DNA from: Alteromonadaceae bacterium
GTDB lineage: Bacteria; Pseudomonadota; Gammaproteobacteria; Enterobacterales; Alteromonadaceae
DNA length: 41,118 nucleotides
Direction of reading: 5' to 3'
Assembly (NCBI GenBank): GCA_013373625.1
Contig: JABXHM010000044.1
Span: 1-41,118, forward strand
A program made the translations under genes and the position numbers. A model generated the notes under the pieces. It had not been told where the DNA came from and made no database searches. It saw only the letters and a program-made list of their open reading frames with translations. This document shows positions 1 through 8,517 of this stretch, piece by piece (position 1 is the first letter of the stretch; each line of letters opens with the position of its first letter).

Positions 1-39
1 AAAACAACTAATAGAATTAAAGTACAGTAACTAAATTAC

Positions 40-107
40 GTATAACAAAAACATCAACTGGAAAACTAATCGCTGTAAAGCGCTCGCATTTTCCAGTTAT
101 GTTAAGC
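40..107 (+). repeat. attC-like site 1 (integron recombination site)
   Basis: This is an imperfect inverted repeat with attC architecture. A 10-bp perfect stem, AACTGGAAAA at 56-65 and TTTTCCAGTT at 89-98, is extended outward by AACAT (50-54) pairing with ATGTT (99-103), leaving one unpaired C at 55. The right end is GTTAAGC (101-107), an exact match to the attC core GTTRRRY. The left end GTATAAC (40-46) matches RYYYAAC at six of seven positions. The loop carries a small CGCT/AGCG hairpin (71-82), as in a variable terminal structure. It would close the cassette lying left of the window. Confidence 0.62.
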
Positions 108-133
108 GTTCGGTGCCAAAATAGGGAGATGTT

Positions 134-427
134 ATGAGTTTATTTGCTAATCCTATCAAGTGGGCTGATTCTGCAGTTAAATCCAAAAGTAGAATGTTTT
201 TATTGATGGCTCTGCAATTAATGTTGCTACTTTTCGGTTTATGGATATTTCATGATTCACTTTCCGATGTAGACAGTTATGCGGATCTTTCAATCTTAGA
301 ATTTATGGGCGCTTTAAGTTTCGTGTTTGTTGCTGGTGCGTGGATGCCCTTTACTTATTTGTATTGCTTGTATCGATTATTAAAAATAATAAAAGATGAA
401 CGCAATATTCAACAACATGTCACTTAA
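134..427 (+). CDS. Integron-cassette small membrane protein, two predicted helices
   Basis: This 97-aa protein belongs to no family I recognise. Two hydrophobic stretches, about residues 21-39 and 57-79, suggest an inner-membrane hairpin with a basic N-terminal segment (KSKSR) and a charged tail. A GGGAG ribosome-binding site lies 8 bases before the ATG. Its TAA stop (425-427) is embedded in the left core ACTTAAC of the following attC-like repeat, which is typical of integron cassette genes. The base composition is clearly more AT-rich than metA downstream, consistent with acquisition by transfer. With flanking repeats the cassette would run from 102 to 517. Function is unknown. Confidence 0.75.
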   Translation: MSLFANPIKWADSAVKSKSRMFLLMALQLMLLLFGLWIFHDSLSDVDSYADLSILEFMGALSFVFVAGAWMPFTYLYCLYRLLKIIKDERNIQQHVT

Positions 428-523
428 CAACAAATTTCAAACCGGGCGCATACACTTGGGCTCCGCTCATTCTTCGCGCAGTCTAGCCCAAGCGCTATGC
501 TCCGTTTAATTAAAAAGTTAGCA
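422..523 (+). repeat. attC-like site 2
   Basis: This is a long imperfect inverted repeat of about 102 bp. The left core is ACTTAAC (422-428), matching RYYYAAC. The right end is GTTAGCA (517-523), which keeps the GTTAG seen in many integron cores but departs from GTTRRRY at the last two positions. The inner stem is CTTGGGCT (455-462) with AGCCCAAG (485-492). It extends outward with mismatches (CGGGCGCATA at 443-452 against TATGCTCCG at 496-504). It lies exactly between the two cassette genes and contains the stop of the first. Confidence 0.6.
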
Positions 524-537
524 GTTTAGGGTATCTC

Positions 538-942
538 ATGTTTCAGCGAATCCAATATAGCGAGTTAAACTCTCGGCAAAAGGAAAATTTCAACTTTCAA
601 AAAGTTGCTTCCGAATTAGCTGATTATGGATTTAATTGCATGTGGTTAAATGATGATTGGCAAGGTGCTGATTTCATTGCTTGTCACATAGATGGTAATA
701 ATTTTTTAAAAGTTCAACTTAAAGGTCGTTTAACCATTGATCAAAAATATAACGGCAAAGATATTTTTGTTGCCTTCAATCAAGATAATAATTGGTATAT
801 TTATCCGCACGATCAACTAAGAGATGAGCTTTTAAATTTAGGCTTAATGGTTGGCTCTAAATCATGGGACATTAATGGCGGTTATAGTTGGCCCGAAATC
901 CCTAAAAACATAAGAAAACACATGGAGCAGTATGCAATATAA
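538..942 (+). CDS. Integron-cassette protein with PD-(D/E)XK-like motif
   Basis: This is a 134-aa soluble protein rich in Asn and Asp. Residues about 41-62 contain WQGADFIA followed by LKVQLKGR about ten residues later. An acidic residue after a Gly-Ala, then a beta-strand with Q-x-K, is the pattern of PD-(D/E)XK-fold nucleases and related DUF4365-like proteins. A nuclease-like fold is therefore an inference from motif only, and the upstream helix would supply the Glu. The ribosome-binding site before ATG 538 is weak (TTAGGGTA). The gene sits between attC-like sites 2 and 3, in the same orientation as the first cassette gene, and is AT-rich. Cargo functions of such cassettes are mostly unknown, and defence or DNA repair is only a guess here. 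Confidence 0.72.
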   Translation: MFQRIQYSELNSRQKENFNFQKVASELADYGFNCMWLNDDWQGADFIACHIDGNNFLKVQLKGRLTIDQKYNGKDIFVAFNQDNNWYIYPHDQLRDELLNLGLMVGSKSWDINGGYSWPEIPKNIRKHMEQYAI

Positions 943-1016
943 AACTGCTAAAAATATGTTTAGTCGTCTGGGGTTCTGTAGGATTGTATTTTTGTGCTGA
1001 CCGTGAAGACACCTAA
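939..1016 (+). CDS. Possible tiny second cistron of cassette 2 (non-ATG start)
   Basis: This is an open frame of 25 codons. It begins with a basic-hydrophobic stretch (KLLKICLVVWGSVGLYF) and ends CADREDT, and its TAA (1014-1016) falls inside the ACCTAAC core of attC-like site 3, exactly as for the first cassette gene. No ATG, GTG or TTG opens the frame before the hydrophobic stretch. The nearest candidate is ATA at 939, 11 bases after GGAG (924-927). The start overlaps the end of the preceding gene. It may be a small signal-anchored peptide with a rare or mutated start, a decayed gene, or chance. Confidence 0.25.
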   Translation: MKLLKICLVVWGSVGLYFCADREDT

Positions 1017-1085
1017 CAAGGCCCAGCATTTCGCAGCCTTTGGCTGCCGGACTCGCTACGCTCGCCGCTGTGGGCGGCGTTGAAT
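1011..1085 (+). repeat. attC-like site 3, last of the array
   Basis: This is the best match to attC in the window. The left core ACCTAAC (1011-1017) fits RYYYAAC exactly and the right core GTTGAAT (1079-1085) fits GTTRRRY exactly. Between them GCCCAGC (1021-1027) pairs with GCTGTGGGC (1067-1075), leaving bulged bases on one strand as in authentic sites. A GCAGCC-TTT-GGCTGC hairpin (1033-1047) lies in the terminal part. No further such repeat is seen before metA, so this would be the chromosomal end of the array. The integrase would be expected to the left of base 1. Confidence 0.68.
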
Positions 1086-1216
1086 AACCACTCCTTGTCT
1101 GAAGCGGACTACTACAACTGCTTTGACTATAGTCCTCAATTCACTCACAGCAGACCTCCAACGTCTATCGCCTTATCATGGGATCATCAGATCGCGGCTG
1201 CATATTAAAATTAAAA

Positions 1217-1248
1217 AAACGTTTAGACGTCTAGACGTAAAGATGTTG
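1217..1248 (+). promoter_or_regulatory. MetJ operator: four tandem 8-bp met boxes
   Basis: Four contiguous octamers, AAACGTTT, AGACGTCT, AGACGTAA and AGATGTTG, follow each other without gaps. The second is a perfect match to the MetJ consensus AGACGTCT and the others deviate increasingly. MetJ with S-adenosylmethionine binds at least two adjacent boxes cooperatively. The array ends on the -35 hexamer of the metA promoter, so binding should block RNA polymerase and repress the whole metA–metH operon. Confidence 0.88.
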
Positions 1249-1273
1249 ACATTGGCGTTGCATCAGCGACAAT
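1246..1273 (+). promoter_or_regulatory. Probable sigma-70 promoter of the metA operon
   Basis: A consensus -35 hexamer TTGACA (1246-1251) is followed after 16 bases by GACAAT (1268-1273), four of six against the -10 consensus. The -35 overlaps the fourth MetJ box. The predicted transcript starts about 20 bases before the metA ATG. Confidence 0.6.
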
Positions 1274-1301
1274 AGCGTTATTCGTGTTTGTCGGAGTTTT
1301 T

Positions 1302-2240
1302 ATGCCTATCAGGATCCCAGAAAATTTACCTGCACAGAGTGTATTGTTGGGTGAAAACATCTTTACGATGGAAGATCAGCGCGCTGCCAGTCAGGAAATC
1401 AGGCCGCTGCAAGTAGGTATTCTTAACCTGATGCCGAATAAAATTGAAACCGAAGTACAATTGCTCAGGTTATTGTCGAATACTCCCCTGCAAATTAATG
1501 TCGACCTTATCCGTATAGACAATCAGGCGCCCAAGCACACGCCGCAATCTCACATGGATGCCTTTTATCACGAATTCAGCGAGATAAAAGATAAGCGCTA
1601 CGACGGGTTAATTGTAACTGGCGCGCCGTTGGCCTTGCTCGATTACGAAGACGTTAATTACTGGGATAGCATGAAAACCATCCTGGAATGGGCGAACCGT
1701 AACGTGCAGTCCACACTTTACCTGTGTTGGGCAGCGCATGCGGCCATGTACCATTTTCATGGTATCCAGCGCCATCTGCGGGAGAACAAACTCTCCGGCG
1801 TATATAAACACCATGTGAACGACGTGCATAACGAGTTGTTCCGTGGTTTTGATTCTGAATTCTTTGCGCCACATTCCCGCTATGGCTACATCGAGCCGGC
1901 TGATTACAACAGTATCCCCGATTTAAACGTAATTGCAGAGTCTGAAGAGGCGGGTGCTTATGTTGTGGCTTCTGATGATAAGCGTATGGTGTTTATTACT
2001 GGTCACCCTGAGTACGACCCCGAAACCCTTAACGATGAATATCAGCGCGATCGTAATGCCGGAATGGAACCAGCTATTCCAGCTAATTATTATCCGAATA
2101 ACGACCCGTCACTGCCTCCCATGGTAAGATGGCGCGCACATGGCAGTTTGCTATTTACTAACTGGATAAACTACTACGTTTATCAAACCACGCCATACGA
2201 TTTAAATCAGTTGGTCGAAAAAGACCAGCGTAAGAGGTAG
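1302..2240 (+). CDS. metA: Homoserine O-acyltransferase (MetA family)
   Basis: MetA acylates the hydroxyl of L-homoserine, the first committed step of methionine synthesis, in the cytosol. The chosen start (MPIRIPENLPAQ) gives 312 aa, close to the 309 of E. coli MetA, and has GGAG 5 bases upstream. A GTG at 1284 would add six residues and has no such site. The glutamine-amidotransferase-like fold shows the catalytic Cys142 (YLCWAAH), His235 and Glu237 (TGHPEYDP) and Lys47 (MPNKIETE). Position 111, which in characterised enzymes separates succinyl-CoA users (Gly) from acetyl-CoA users (Glu), is Ala here (APLALL). A small residue favours succinyl-CoA, but this is not certain. It is the first gene of a MetJ-controlled operon with metH. 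Confidence 0.96.
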   Translation: MPIRIPENLPAQSVLLGENIFTMEDQRAASQEIRPLQVGILNLMPNKIETEVQLLRLLSNTPLQINVDLIRIDNQAPKHTPQSHMDAFYHEFSEIKDKRYDGLIVTGAPLALLDYEDVNYWDSMKTILEWANRNVQSTLYLCWAAHAAMYHFHGIQRHLRENKLSGVYKHHVNDVHNELFRGFDSEFFAPHSRYGYIEPADYNSIPDLNVIAESEEAGAYVVASDDKRMVFITGHPEYDPETLNDEYQRDRNAGMEPAIPANYYPNNDPSLPPMVRWRAHGSLLFTNWINYYVYQTTPYDLNQLVEKDQRKR

Positions 2241-2243
2241 CAC

Positions 2244-3299
2244 GTGAGCAGGTACACAGATAAAGACATTCTCGATATTGCCGCACAGCGTATTTTATTG
2301 CTCGATGGTGCTATGGGTACCATGATTCAGCAGCATAAACTAAACGAAGAAGCATACCGCGGTGAACAGTTTAAAGACTGGCATTGTGATATTAAGGGTA
2401 ATAACGATTTGCTCTCAATTACCCAACCTGAGCTGATTTATGACATACATTGTCAGTATCTGGCGGCGGGCGCCGATATCATTGAAACCAATACCTTTAA
2501 CGCCACCACTATTTCGATGGCCGATTACGATATGCAGGCCCATTCCCGCGCCATCAATATCGCAGCGACCAGGCTAGCCCGCAAAGCAGCCGATGAATTT
2601 ACCGCCCAAACACCGGAAAAGCCGCGTTTTGTAGCAGGCGTTATTGGGCCAACCAGCCGCACGGCGTCGATTTCGCCTGACGTTAACGATCCGGGTAAGC
2701 GTAACGTCACCTTTGATGAGTTGGTGGAGGCCTATACCGAATCCTGCGAAGCGCTGATAGAGGGCGGGGCGGATATCATTATGATAGAAACCATCTTTGA
2801 TACGCTCAATGCTAAAGCCGCTTCTTTTGCGGTGGAAGTCGCTTTTGATAACCAAAACATACGTTTGCCAGTGATGATTTCCGGCACCATAACCGATGCT
2901 TCCGGGCGTACCCTGTCAGGGCAAACCGCTGAAGCCTTTTATTATTCCATGCGTCATATAAAGCCCGTTTCTTTCGGTTTAAACTGTGCCTTAGGGCCTG
3001 ACTTACTGCGTCAGTATGTGGAGGAAATCAGTAACGTGTCAGAATGCCTGGTCTCGGCGCACCCCAACGCTGGTTTGCCCAACGAGTTTGGTGAGTACGA
3101 CATGGAAGGGCCGGAAATGGCCGAACACATTGAAGAGTGGGCCGAGTCGGGTTTGGTGAATATCGTCGGCGGTTGTTGCGGCAGCACGCCTGAACACATA
3201 GAAGCCCTGGCTAACGCGGTGGCAGGTAAAGCCCCACGTGTTGTGAAAAAACTTGAGCCGAAGATGCGTCTTGCCGGCTTAGAACCCTTCGTGCATTGA
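2244..3299 (+). CDS. metH: Methionine synthase, homocysteine-binding module (N-terminal part of split MetH)
   Basis: This 351-aa protein corresponds to the first TIM barrel of cobalamin-dependent methionine synthase, which binds and activates homocysteine through zinc. It shows the N-terminal [12 protein letters not shown] and the three zinc ligands Cys248 (FGLNCALG), Cys311 and Cys312 ([12 protein letters not shown]). It starts with GTG 3 bases after the metA stop, with AGAGG inside the end of metA. It ends at a TGA that falls in the linker where one-piece MetH enzymes continue into the pterin module. The next gene begins 9 bases later in the same reading frame. The residues around the break (RLAGLEPF before, [10 protein letters not shown] after) match the contiguous E. 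coli linker. Confidence 0.93.
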   Translation: MSRYTDKDILDIAAQRILLLDGAMGTMIQQHKLNEEAYRGEQFKDWHCDIKGNNDLLSITQPELIYDIHCQYLAAGADIIETNTFNATTISMADYDMQAHSRAINIAATRLARKAADEFTAQTPEKPRFVAGVIGPTSRTASISPDVNDPGKRNVTFDELVEAYTESCEALIEGGADIIMIETIFDTLNAKAASFAVEVAFDNQNIRLPVMISGTITDASGRTLSGQTAEAFYYSMRHIKPVSFGLNCALGPDLLRQYVEEISNVSECLVSAHPNAGLPNEFGEYDMEGPEMAEHIEEWAESGLVNIVGGCCGSTPEHIEALANAVAGKAPRVVKKLEPKMRLAGLEPFVH

Positions 3300-3308
3300 G
3301 GTATTAGC

Positions 3309-5933
3309 GTGTCAGCAGAATTTTCCAGTTTTATTAATATCGGTGAGCGCACGAATGTCACCGGCTCCGCAAAATTTAAACGCCTGATCCTGGAAGGCGA
3401 TTACGAAACCGCACTGGATGTCGCCCGTCAACAGGTTGAAAACGGCGCGCAGATTATCGACATCAACATGGACGAAGCCATGTTGGACGCAGTGCAGGCC
3501 ATGCAAACCTTTTTGAACCTGATTGCCTCAGAGCCAGATATCAGCCGGGTACCGATCATGATTGACTCCTCAAAATGGGAAGTCATTGAAGCCGGCCTGA
3601 AATGCGTGCAGGGCAAATCCATTGTTAACTCAATCAGCCTTAAAGAAGGCGAGGAACTGTTCCTTAAACAAGCGCGCCTGATTAAACGTTACGGTGCAGC
3701 AACGGTGGTGATGGCTTTTGACGAAAAGGGTCAGGCCGATACCAAAGAGCGCAAAATCGAAATATGCCAGCGCAGCTATAAGTTGCTGGTAGAAGAAGTG
3801 GATTTTGCGCCAGAAGATATTATTTTCGACCCCAATATCTTTGCAGTGGCCACCGGTATCGAAGAGCATAATAACTACGCGGTAGACTTTATTGAAGCCA
3901 CCCGCGTGATCCGGGAAACCTGCCCCCACGTGCACGTGTCGGGCGGCCTGTCGAACATTTCGTTTTCGTTTCGTGGTAATAACCCGGTACGCGAAGCCAT
4001 GCATTCGGTGTTTTTGTATTATGCCATCCGAGCTGGTCTGGATATGGCCATCGTTAACGCCGGTCAGCTTGAAGTGTACGATGAAATTCCGCTGGAACTG
4101 CGTGATGCGGTAGAAGACGTTATCCTCAATCGCCACGCGGATGCCACCGACAAGCTGCTTGAACTCGCGCCTAAATATCAGGGCGATGGTAAAGCGCTCG
4201 TAAAAGAAGATCTGGCCTGGCGCGATTTGCCGGTTAACAAGCGCCTTGAACATGCGCTGGTTAAAGGTATTACCGATTATATCGAGGAAGACACCGAAGC
4301 GGCGCGCGCAGCCGCCGATAAGCCTTTGCATGTTATTGAAGGGCCGTTAATGGACGGCATGAACGTGGTGGGCGACTTGTTTGGCGAAGGTAAAATGTTT
4401 TTACCCCAGGTGGTTAAATCGGCCCGGGTAATGAAAAAAGCCGTAGCGTATTTACAACCTTATATTGAAGCGGAAAAGTCAGAGGGCACCAGGAGCAACG
4501 GTAAAATCCTGCTCGCCACGGTAAAAGGCGATGTGCACGATATCGGCAAAAACATTGTGGGTGTAGTGCTGCAGTGTAACAATTTTGAAGTCATCGACAT
4601 GGGCGTTATGGTGCCGTGCGCCGCCATATTGCAAAAAGCCAAAGAAGAAGACGTGGATATGATCGGCCTGTCAGGCTTGATCACGCCATCGCTGGATGAA
4701 ATGGTGCACGTGGCAAAAGAAATGCAGCGTCTTGACTACGACCTGCCACTGCTAATTGGCGGGGCCACCACCTCTAAAGCGCATACGGCGGTAAAAATTG
4801 AACAAAACTACCACGCGCCGGTGGCCTATGTGCCCAACGCCAGTCGTGCGGTAGGGGTTTGCCAAAAGCTGCTGAATACCGAGTCGCGAGCGATTTTTGC
4901 CAAAGAACTCAGCAAAGAATACGACATCGTGCGCGATCAGCATGCCCGTAAAAAGCCGCGCTCCAAGGCCATTACATTGCAGCAGGCACGCGACAACGCC
5001 TATCAGCCAGATTTTAGTGTGCTGCCCAAAACACCCAATAAACTGGGGGTGACGCCGGTCAGTGCAGACCTCAGTGTGTTGCGCAAATATATCGACTGGA
5101 CACCGTTCTTTTTAACCTGGTCACTGGCAGGGAAATACCCGCGTATTCTCTCAGATGAGGTGGTCGGCGAGCAGGCGCAGTCGTTGTTTAACGATGCTAA
5201 TGCCATGCTCGATACCGTTATTGCAGATGGCAGTTTAACCGCCAAAGGCGTCATGGGATTGTTCCCGGCCAACCGCCAGGAAGATGACATCGTCATTTAC
5301 GCCGATGAAAGCCGTAAAGAGGTGATAGGCGTGGCCCATCATTTACGTCAGCAAACCCAAAAGCCCAAAGGCGCAAACTACTGTTTAAGCGACTTTGTGG
5401 CCACAACCGATTCAGGCATTAACGATTATGTCGGGGCCTTTGCCGTCACCGCGGGTATTGGTGAGGATGAACTGGCCAAACGCTTTGAAGCCGACGGTGA
5501 CGATTACAACGCGATTATGGTAAAAGCCGTAGCCGACCGTTTAGCCGAGGCCTTTGCTGAATACTTGCATGAGCAGGTGCGTAAGCATTACTGGGGATAT
5601 GCGCCCGACGAGGCCCTCGACAATGAAGCGCTCATTCGCGAAAAATATCAGGGCATTCGCCCGGCACCCGGCTATGCGGCGTGCCCGGAACATACCGAAA
5701 AGCAGCTCATCTGGGACTTACTCGATGCTGAGCACCATACCGGTATGAAGCTCACCGAGAGCTACGCCATGTGGCCCGGTGCAGCCGTATCAGGCTGGTA
5801 CTTAGGCCACCCCGATGCGCGTTATTTTGCGGTGGCAAAAATACAAAACGATCAGTTACAAGACTACGCCAAACGCAAAGACTGGGATATCGAAACGGCC
5901 GCGCGCTGGTTAGCGCCTAATCTGGGCGATTAA
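3309..5933 (+). CDS. metH: Methionine synthase, methyltetrahydrofolate, B12 and reactivation modules (C-terminal part of split MetH)
   Basis: This 874-aa protein carries the remaining modules of MetH in order. A pterin-binding barrel opens with [14 protein letters not shown] and contains [14 protein letters not shown]. It is followed by the helical cap and a Rossmann cobalamin domain with DVHDIGKN, where His410 is the lower axial ligand of B12. The C-terminal AdoMet-dependent reactivation domain carries the [12 protein letters not shown] motif at residues 784-795. Together with the upstream gene it would transfer a methyl group from 5-methyltetrahydrofolate through B12 to homocysteine. The start is GTG, with GAGG overlapping the stop of the upstream gene, which suggests translational coupling. 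No catalytic residue appears lost, so the split is more likely functional than a decayed gene. The two polypeptides would need to dock in trans. Confidence 0.93.
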   Translation: MSAEFSSFINIGERTNVTGSAKFKRLILEGDYETALDVARQQVENGAQIIDINMDEAMLDAVQAMQTFLNLIASEPDISRVPIMIDSSKWEVIEAGLKCVQGKSIVNSISLKEGEELFLKQARLIKRYGAATVVMAFDEKGQADTKERKIEICQRSYKLLVEEVDFAPEDIIFDPNIFAVATGIEEHNNYAVDFIEATRVIRETCPHVHVSGGLSNISFSFRGNNPVREAMHSVFLYYAIRAGLDMAIVNAGQLEVYDEIPLELRDAVEDVILNRHADATDKLLELAPKYQGDGKALVKEDLAWRDLPVNKRLEHALVKGITDYIEEDTEAARAAADKPLHVIEGPLMDGMNVVGDLFGEGKMFLPQVVKSARVMKKAVAYLQPYIEAEKSEGTRSNGKILLATVKGDVHDIGKNIVGVVLQCNNFEVIDMGVMVPCAAILQKAKEEDVDMIGLSGLITPSLDEMVHVAKEMQRLDYDLPLLIGGATTSKAHTAVKIEQNYHAPVAYVPNASRAVGVCQKLLNTESRAIFAKELSKEYDIVRDQHARKKPRSKAITLQQARDNAYQPDFSVLPKTPNKLGVTPVSADLSVLRKYIDWTPFFLTWSLAGKYPRILSDEVVGEQAQSLFNDANAMLDTVIADGSLTAKGVMGLFPANRQEDDIVIYADESRKEVIGVAHHLRQQTQKPKGANYCLSDFVATTDSGINDYVGAFAVTAGIGEDELAKRFEADGDDYNAIMVKAVADRLAEAFAEYLHEQVRKHYWGYAPDEALDNEALIREKYQGIRPAPGYAACPEHTEKQLIWDLLDAEHHTGMKLTESYAMWPGAAVSGWYLGHPDARYFAVAKIQNDQLQDYAKRKDWDIETAARWLAPNLGD

Positions 5934-5938
5934 TTAAC

Positions 5939-6535
5939 ATGACCAAGCCCTTCAGTCAGGCCTGCGAAAACAACAAAGCGCCCATTCTTGCGGTGCTTGA
6001 CGAGGCATTTGCTAAGGCCTCTAAGGTGCTTGAAATTGGTAGTGGTACCGGCCAGCACGCAGTGCATTTTGCTGCGAACCTGCCACATATCAACTGGCAA
6101 ACCAGTGACGTGCCTGAACACCATGAAGGCATTAAACAGTGGCTCAAAGAAGCCGCTTTGCCAAATCTGCTGCCGCCCTTTGCGCTTAAAATTGGTGAGC
6201 AGTCAATACCACAGGCAGGGTATGACGCTATCTACTCTGCTAATACCGCGCATATTATGTTTGCCGACGAAGTGGCGCTCATGATGGCGCAAATCAGCAC
6301 CGCGCTGCCGCCCGGTGGCGTGTTTTGTCAGTACGGGCCATTTATCCAGGACGGCCGTTTTTCCAGTGCCAGTAACGAAGCGTTTCATTACAACCTGTTA
6401 TCCCGCGGTCTGGGTGGTTTTAAACCTATTGAGCAGCTTATCGAATGGGCAGGCAATGAACTGCTCCTGACAAAGATACTTCCTATGCCAGCCAACAACT
6501 TGTGCCTGCTTTGGCAAAAGCAACCCATTAACTAA
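5939..6535 (+). CDS. DUF938 family SAM-dependent methyltransferase
   Basis: This 198-aa class I methyltransferase matches DUF938. It opens with the family signature SQACENNKAPIL, then the SAM-binding glycine loop VLEIGSGTGQHAVHFA (residues about 30-45). It continues with the acidic motif WQTSD at the second strand and DAIYSANTAHIM at the fourth. The ATG lies 5 bases after the metH stop with no clear ribosome-binding site, so it is probably read by coupling at the end of the metA–metH operon. The substrate is unknown for this family. Its position in a MetJ-regulated operon fits a SAM consumer co-regulated with SAM supply, but that is inference. Confidence 0.88.
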   Translation: MTKPFSQACENNKAPILAVLDEAFAKASKVLEIGSGTGQHAVHFAANLPHINWQTSDVPEHHEGIKQWLKEAALPNLLPPFALKIGEQSIPQAGYDAIYSANTAHIMFADEVALMMAQISTALPPGGVFCQYGPFIQDGRFSSASNEAFHYNLLSRGLGGFKPIEQLIEWAGNELLLTKILPMPANNLCLLWQKQPIN

Positions 6536-6713
6536 GCCACTCATCAGCACGTTCATCTGTGTGCCGCTATTTGCAATGTCATACACCTGCCTATTGGTTT
6601 CAATCAGGTTAACTGAATACTGGCTGAATGCAGCGTCAGCCCCGATGTGGGCGTGCAACTATTTATCTTACGTGTGTTCTTAACAGCAGATAATCCACAC
6701 AAGGACAATTAGG

Positions 6714-8420
6714 ATGATAAGCTCAGCTTACACAACCCGATGCGCAAAAATGACATTTATACTGGCTATTTGCAGTTGTTTAATCAACTGCTCATCGGGT
6801 TCGTCACAAGATGAACAAACTACAGCGCAACAGGCTCAACTGAACCAAAAGCAGGAAGATACCGAACAAGAGCCTGTCGCGATGGCGCACGTGCAGCAGC
6901 GCAAGCGCGAGATGTCTCAAGCTGAGATGATGTACGGTGTGGCGCCTGCATACCTGGCCAGTGTGCCCGCCGAGCCGCTATTTCAGCCCCAGCCTAAATA
7001 TGATGATAAGTTTAGCGAATTTAACACCAACCCGGTTAAGCAGGTAGCTGAGCACCCGGTGTCGACGTTCTCTGCCGATGTAGATACTGCCTCTTACAGT
7101 TTTGTCCGTAAACGCCTTAATAGTGGCTACCTGCCAGATAAAGACGCAGTGCGGCTCGAAGAAATGGTTAACTACTTTGACTACAACTACCCCATGCCAG
7201 ACAGTGCCGCAGAGCCCTTTAAGGCCTCCGTCGTCGTGCATGATTCACCCTGGGCTGCACACCGTAAACTCATTCATATTGGCATCCAGGGTTATGAACT
7301 ACCGGTTGTAGAGCAACCCGACAGCAATCTGGTATTTTTACTGGATGTGTCAGGCTCTATGAACGCTACTGACAAGCTGCCGTTGGTTAAACAATCCGTT
7401 AAGCTGCTTTTAAATACCTTAAAGCCAACCGATACCATCGCTATTGTGGTGTATGCCGGTGCCGCAGGTACGGTGCTTGAGCCGACCAGAGTGAGTGAAT
7501 CAGCTACCATTTTGGCGGCGCTCAATAATCTACAAGCTGGTGGTTCAACTGCCGGTGGGCAGGGTTTACAACTGGCTTATCAATTAGCCGAACAGCACTT
7601 TAATCAGGCTGGCGTAAATCGCGTTTTGCTGGCCACCGACGGCGATTTTAACGTGGGTATTTCTGACCCGGATTCACTTGCCGAGTTTGTTGAGCGCAAA
7701 CGCGACAGCGGCATTTTCCTGTCGGTCATTGGCTTTGGGCGTGGCAACTATAACGACCATCTTATGCAGTCGCTGGCACAAAACGGCAACGGTATCGCAG
7801 CGTATATTGATACCCTGAGTGAAGCGCAAAAAGTGTTTGTGGAGGAAGCCACGTCGTCGTTATTTCCTATCGCCAATGACCTAAAAATACAGGTGGAATT
7901 TAACCCGCAGGTAGTCAGAGAGTATCGTTTACTGGGTTATGAAACCCGGGCGCTCAAAGAAGAGGATTTTTCTAACGACAACGTTGATGCCGGTGATATT
8001 GGCTCCGGGCACTCGGTGACTGCCATCTACGAAATTACCTTACAAGGTGAGCCCGGCGCCTTTCTTGAACCACGACGTTATACACAGCCGCAGGTTGCTA
8101 ACAGCAAGGCAGAGGGCGAATTGGGCTATCTCAAAATTCGCTATAAGCTACCAGAACAGCAGCAATCTCAATTGCTTGAACAGCCCATCGCTATGAATGC
8201 GAATAGCGTATCGGAAGCGCTGTTGGAGGAAGCAAAATTTGCTGCCGCCGTGGCCGGTTTTAGTCAACTTATAAAGGATGCCAAATATACCGGAGACTGG
8301 CGTATTGATGATGCGTTTAATTTGGCGCTGGCGAATAAGGGAGAAGATTATTTTGGCTATCGCAGCGAGTTCACACAACTGATTCGGCAGGCAAAAAGCG
8401 CAGAGCCAACAGACTTTTAG
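6714..8420 (+). CDS. VWA-domain lipoprotein (YfbK-like)
   Basis: This 568-aa exported protein starts with a hydrophobic signal ending in LINC, a slightly atypical lipobox with Cys26, so it is probably lipid anchored. A Gln/Glu-rich linker leads to the N-terminal VWA-associated domain (PVSTFSADVDTASYSFVR, about 116-133). The VWA domain proper has an intact MIDAS metal site, DVSGS at 211-215 and a later ATDGD. A C-terminal domain like DUF3520 follows. VWA proteins of this type bind divalent metal and protein partners, but their biological role is unknown. AAGGA lies 8 bases before the ATG. The gene is monocistronic and converges on the M13 peptidase across a shared terminator. Confidence 0.9.
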   Translation: MISSAYTTRCAKMTFILAICSCLINCSSGSSQDEQTTAQQAQLNQKQEDTEQEPVAMAHVQQRKREMSQAEMMYGVAPAYLASVPAEPLFQPQPKYDDKFSEFNTNPVKQVAEHPVSTFSADVDTASYSFVRKRLNSGYLPDKDAVRLEEMVNYFDYNYPMPDSAAEPFKASVVVHDSPWAAHRKLIHIGIQGYELPVVEQPDSNLVFLLDVSGSMNATDKLPLVKQSVKLLLNTLKPTDTIAIVVYAGAAGTVLEPTRVSESATILAALNNLQAGGSTAGGQGLQLAYQLAEQHFNQAGVNRVLLATDGDFNVGISDPDSLAEFVERKRDSGIFLSVIGFGRGNYNDHLMQSLAQNGNGIAAYIDTLSEAQKVFVEEATSSLFPIANDLKIQVEFNPQVVREYRLLGYETRALKEEDFSNDNVDAGDIGSGHSVTAIYEITLQGEPGAFLEPRRYTQPQVANSKAEGELGYLKIRYKLPEQQQSQLLEQPIAMNANSVSEALLEEAKFAAAVAGFSQLIKDAKYTGDWRIDDAFNLALANKGEDYFGYRSEFTQLIRQAKSAEPTDF

Positions 8421-8454
8421 TGACAAGTGAGGGTTAACGCTGGACGTTTAATAT

Positions 8455-8483
8455 AAAAAGGCAGCCAATGGCTGCCTTTTTTT
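8455..8483. terminator. Bidirectional intrinsic terminator
   Basis: The stem GGCAGCC (8460-8466), loop AAT and GGCTGCC (8470-8476) are followed by seven T on the plus strand and preceded by five A, so the hairpin can end both the VWA gene and the converging M13 peptidase operon. Confidence 0.9.
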
Positions 8484-8517
8484 CATATGGTAAGTTGCTT
8501 CGGAATGTAGCGGTAAC

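Noticed and set aside
932..1000. ATG-started 22-codon frame after the second cassette gene.
   Set aside because: It ends before the attC core and its sequence is the shifted frame of the better candidate at 939-1016.
6622..6641. GGCTGA/TCAGCC hairpin after the DUF938 gene.
   Set aside because: The stem is only 6 bp with no T-tract; likely chance.
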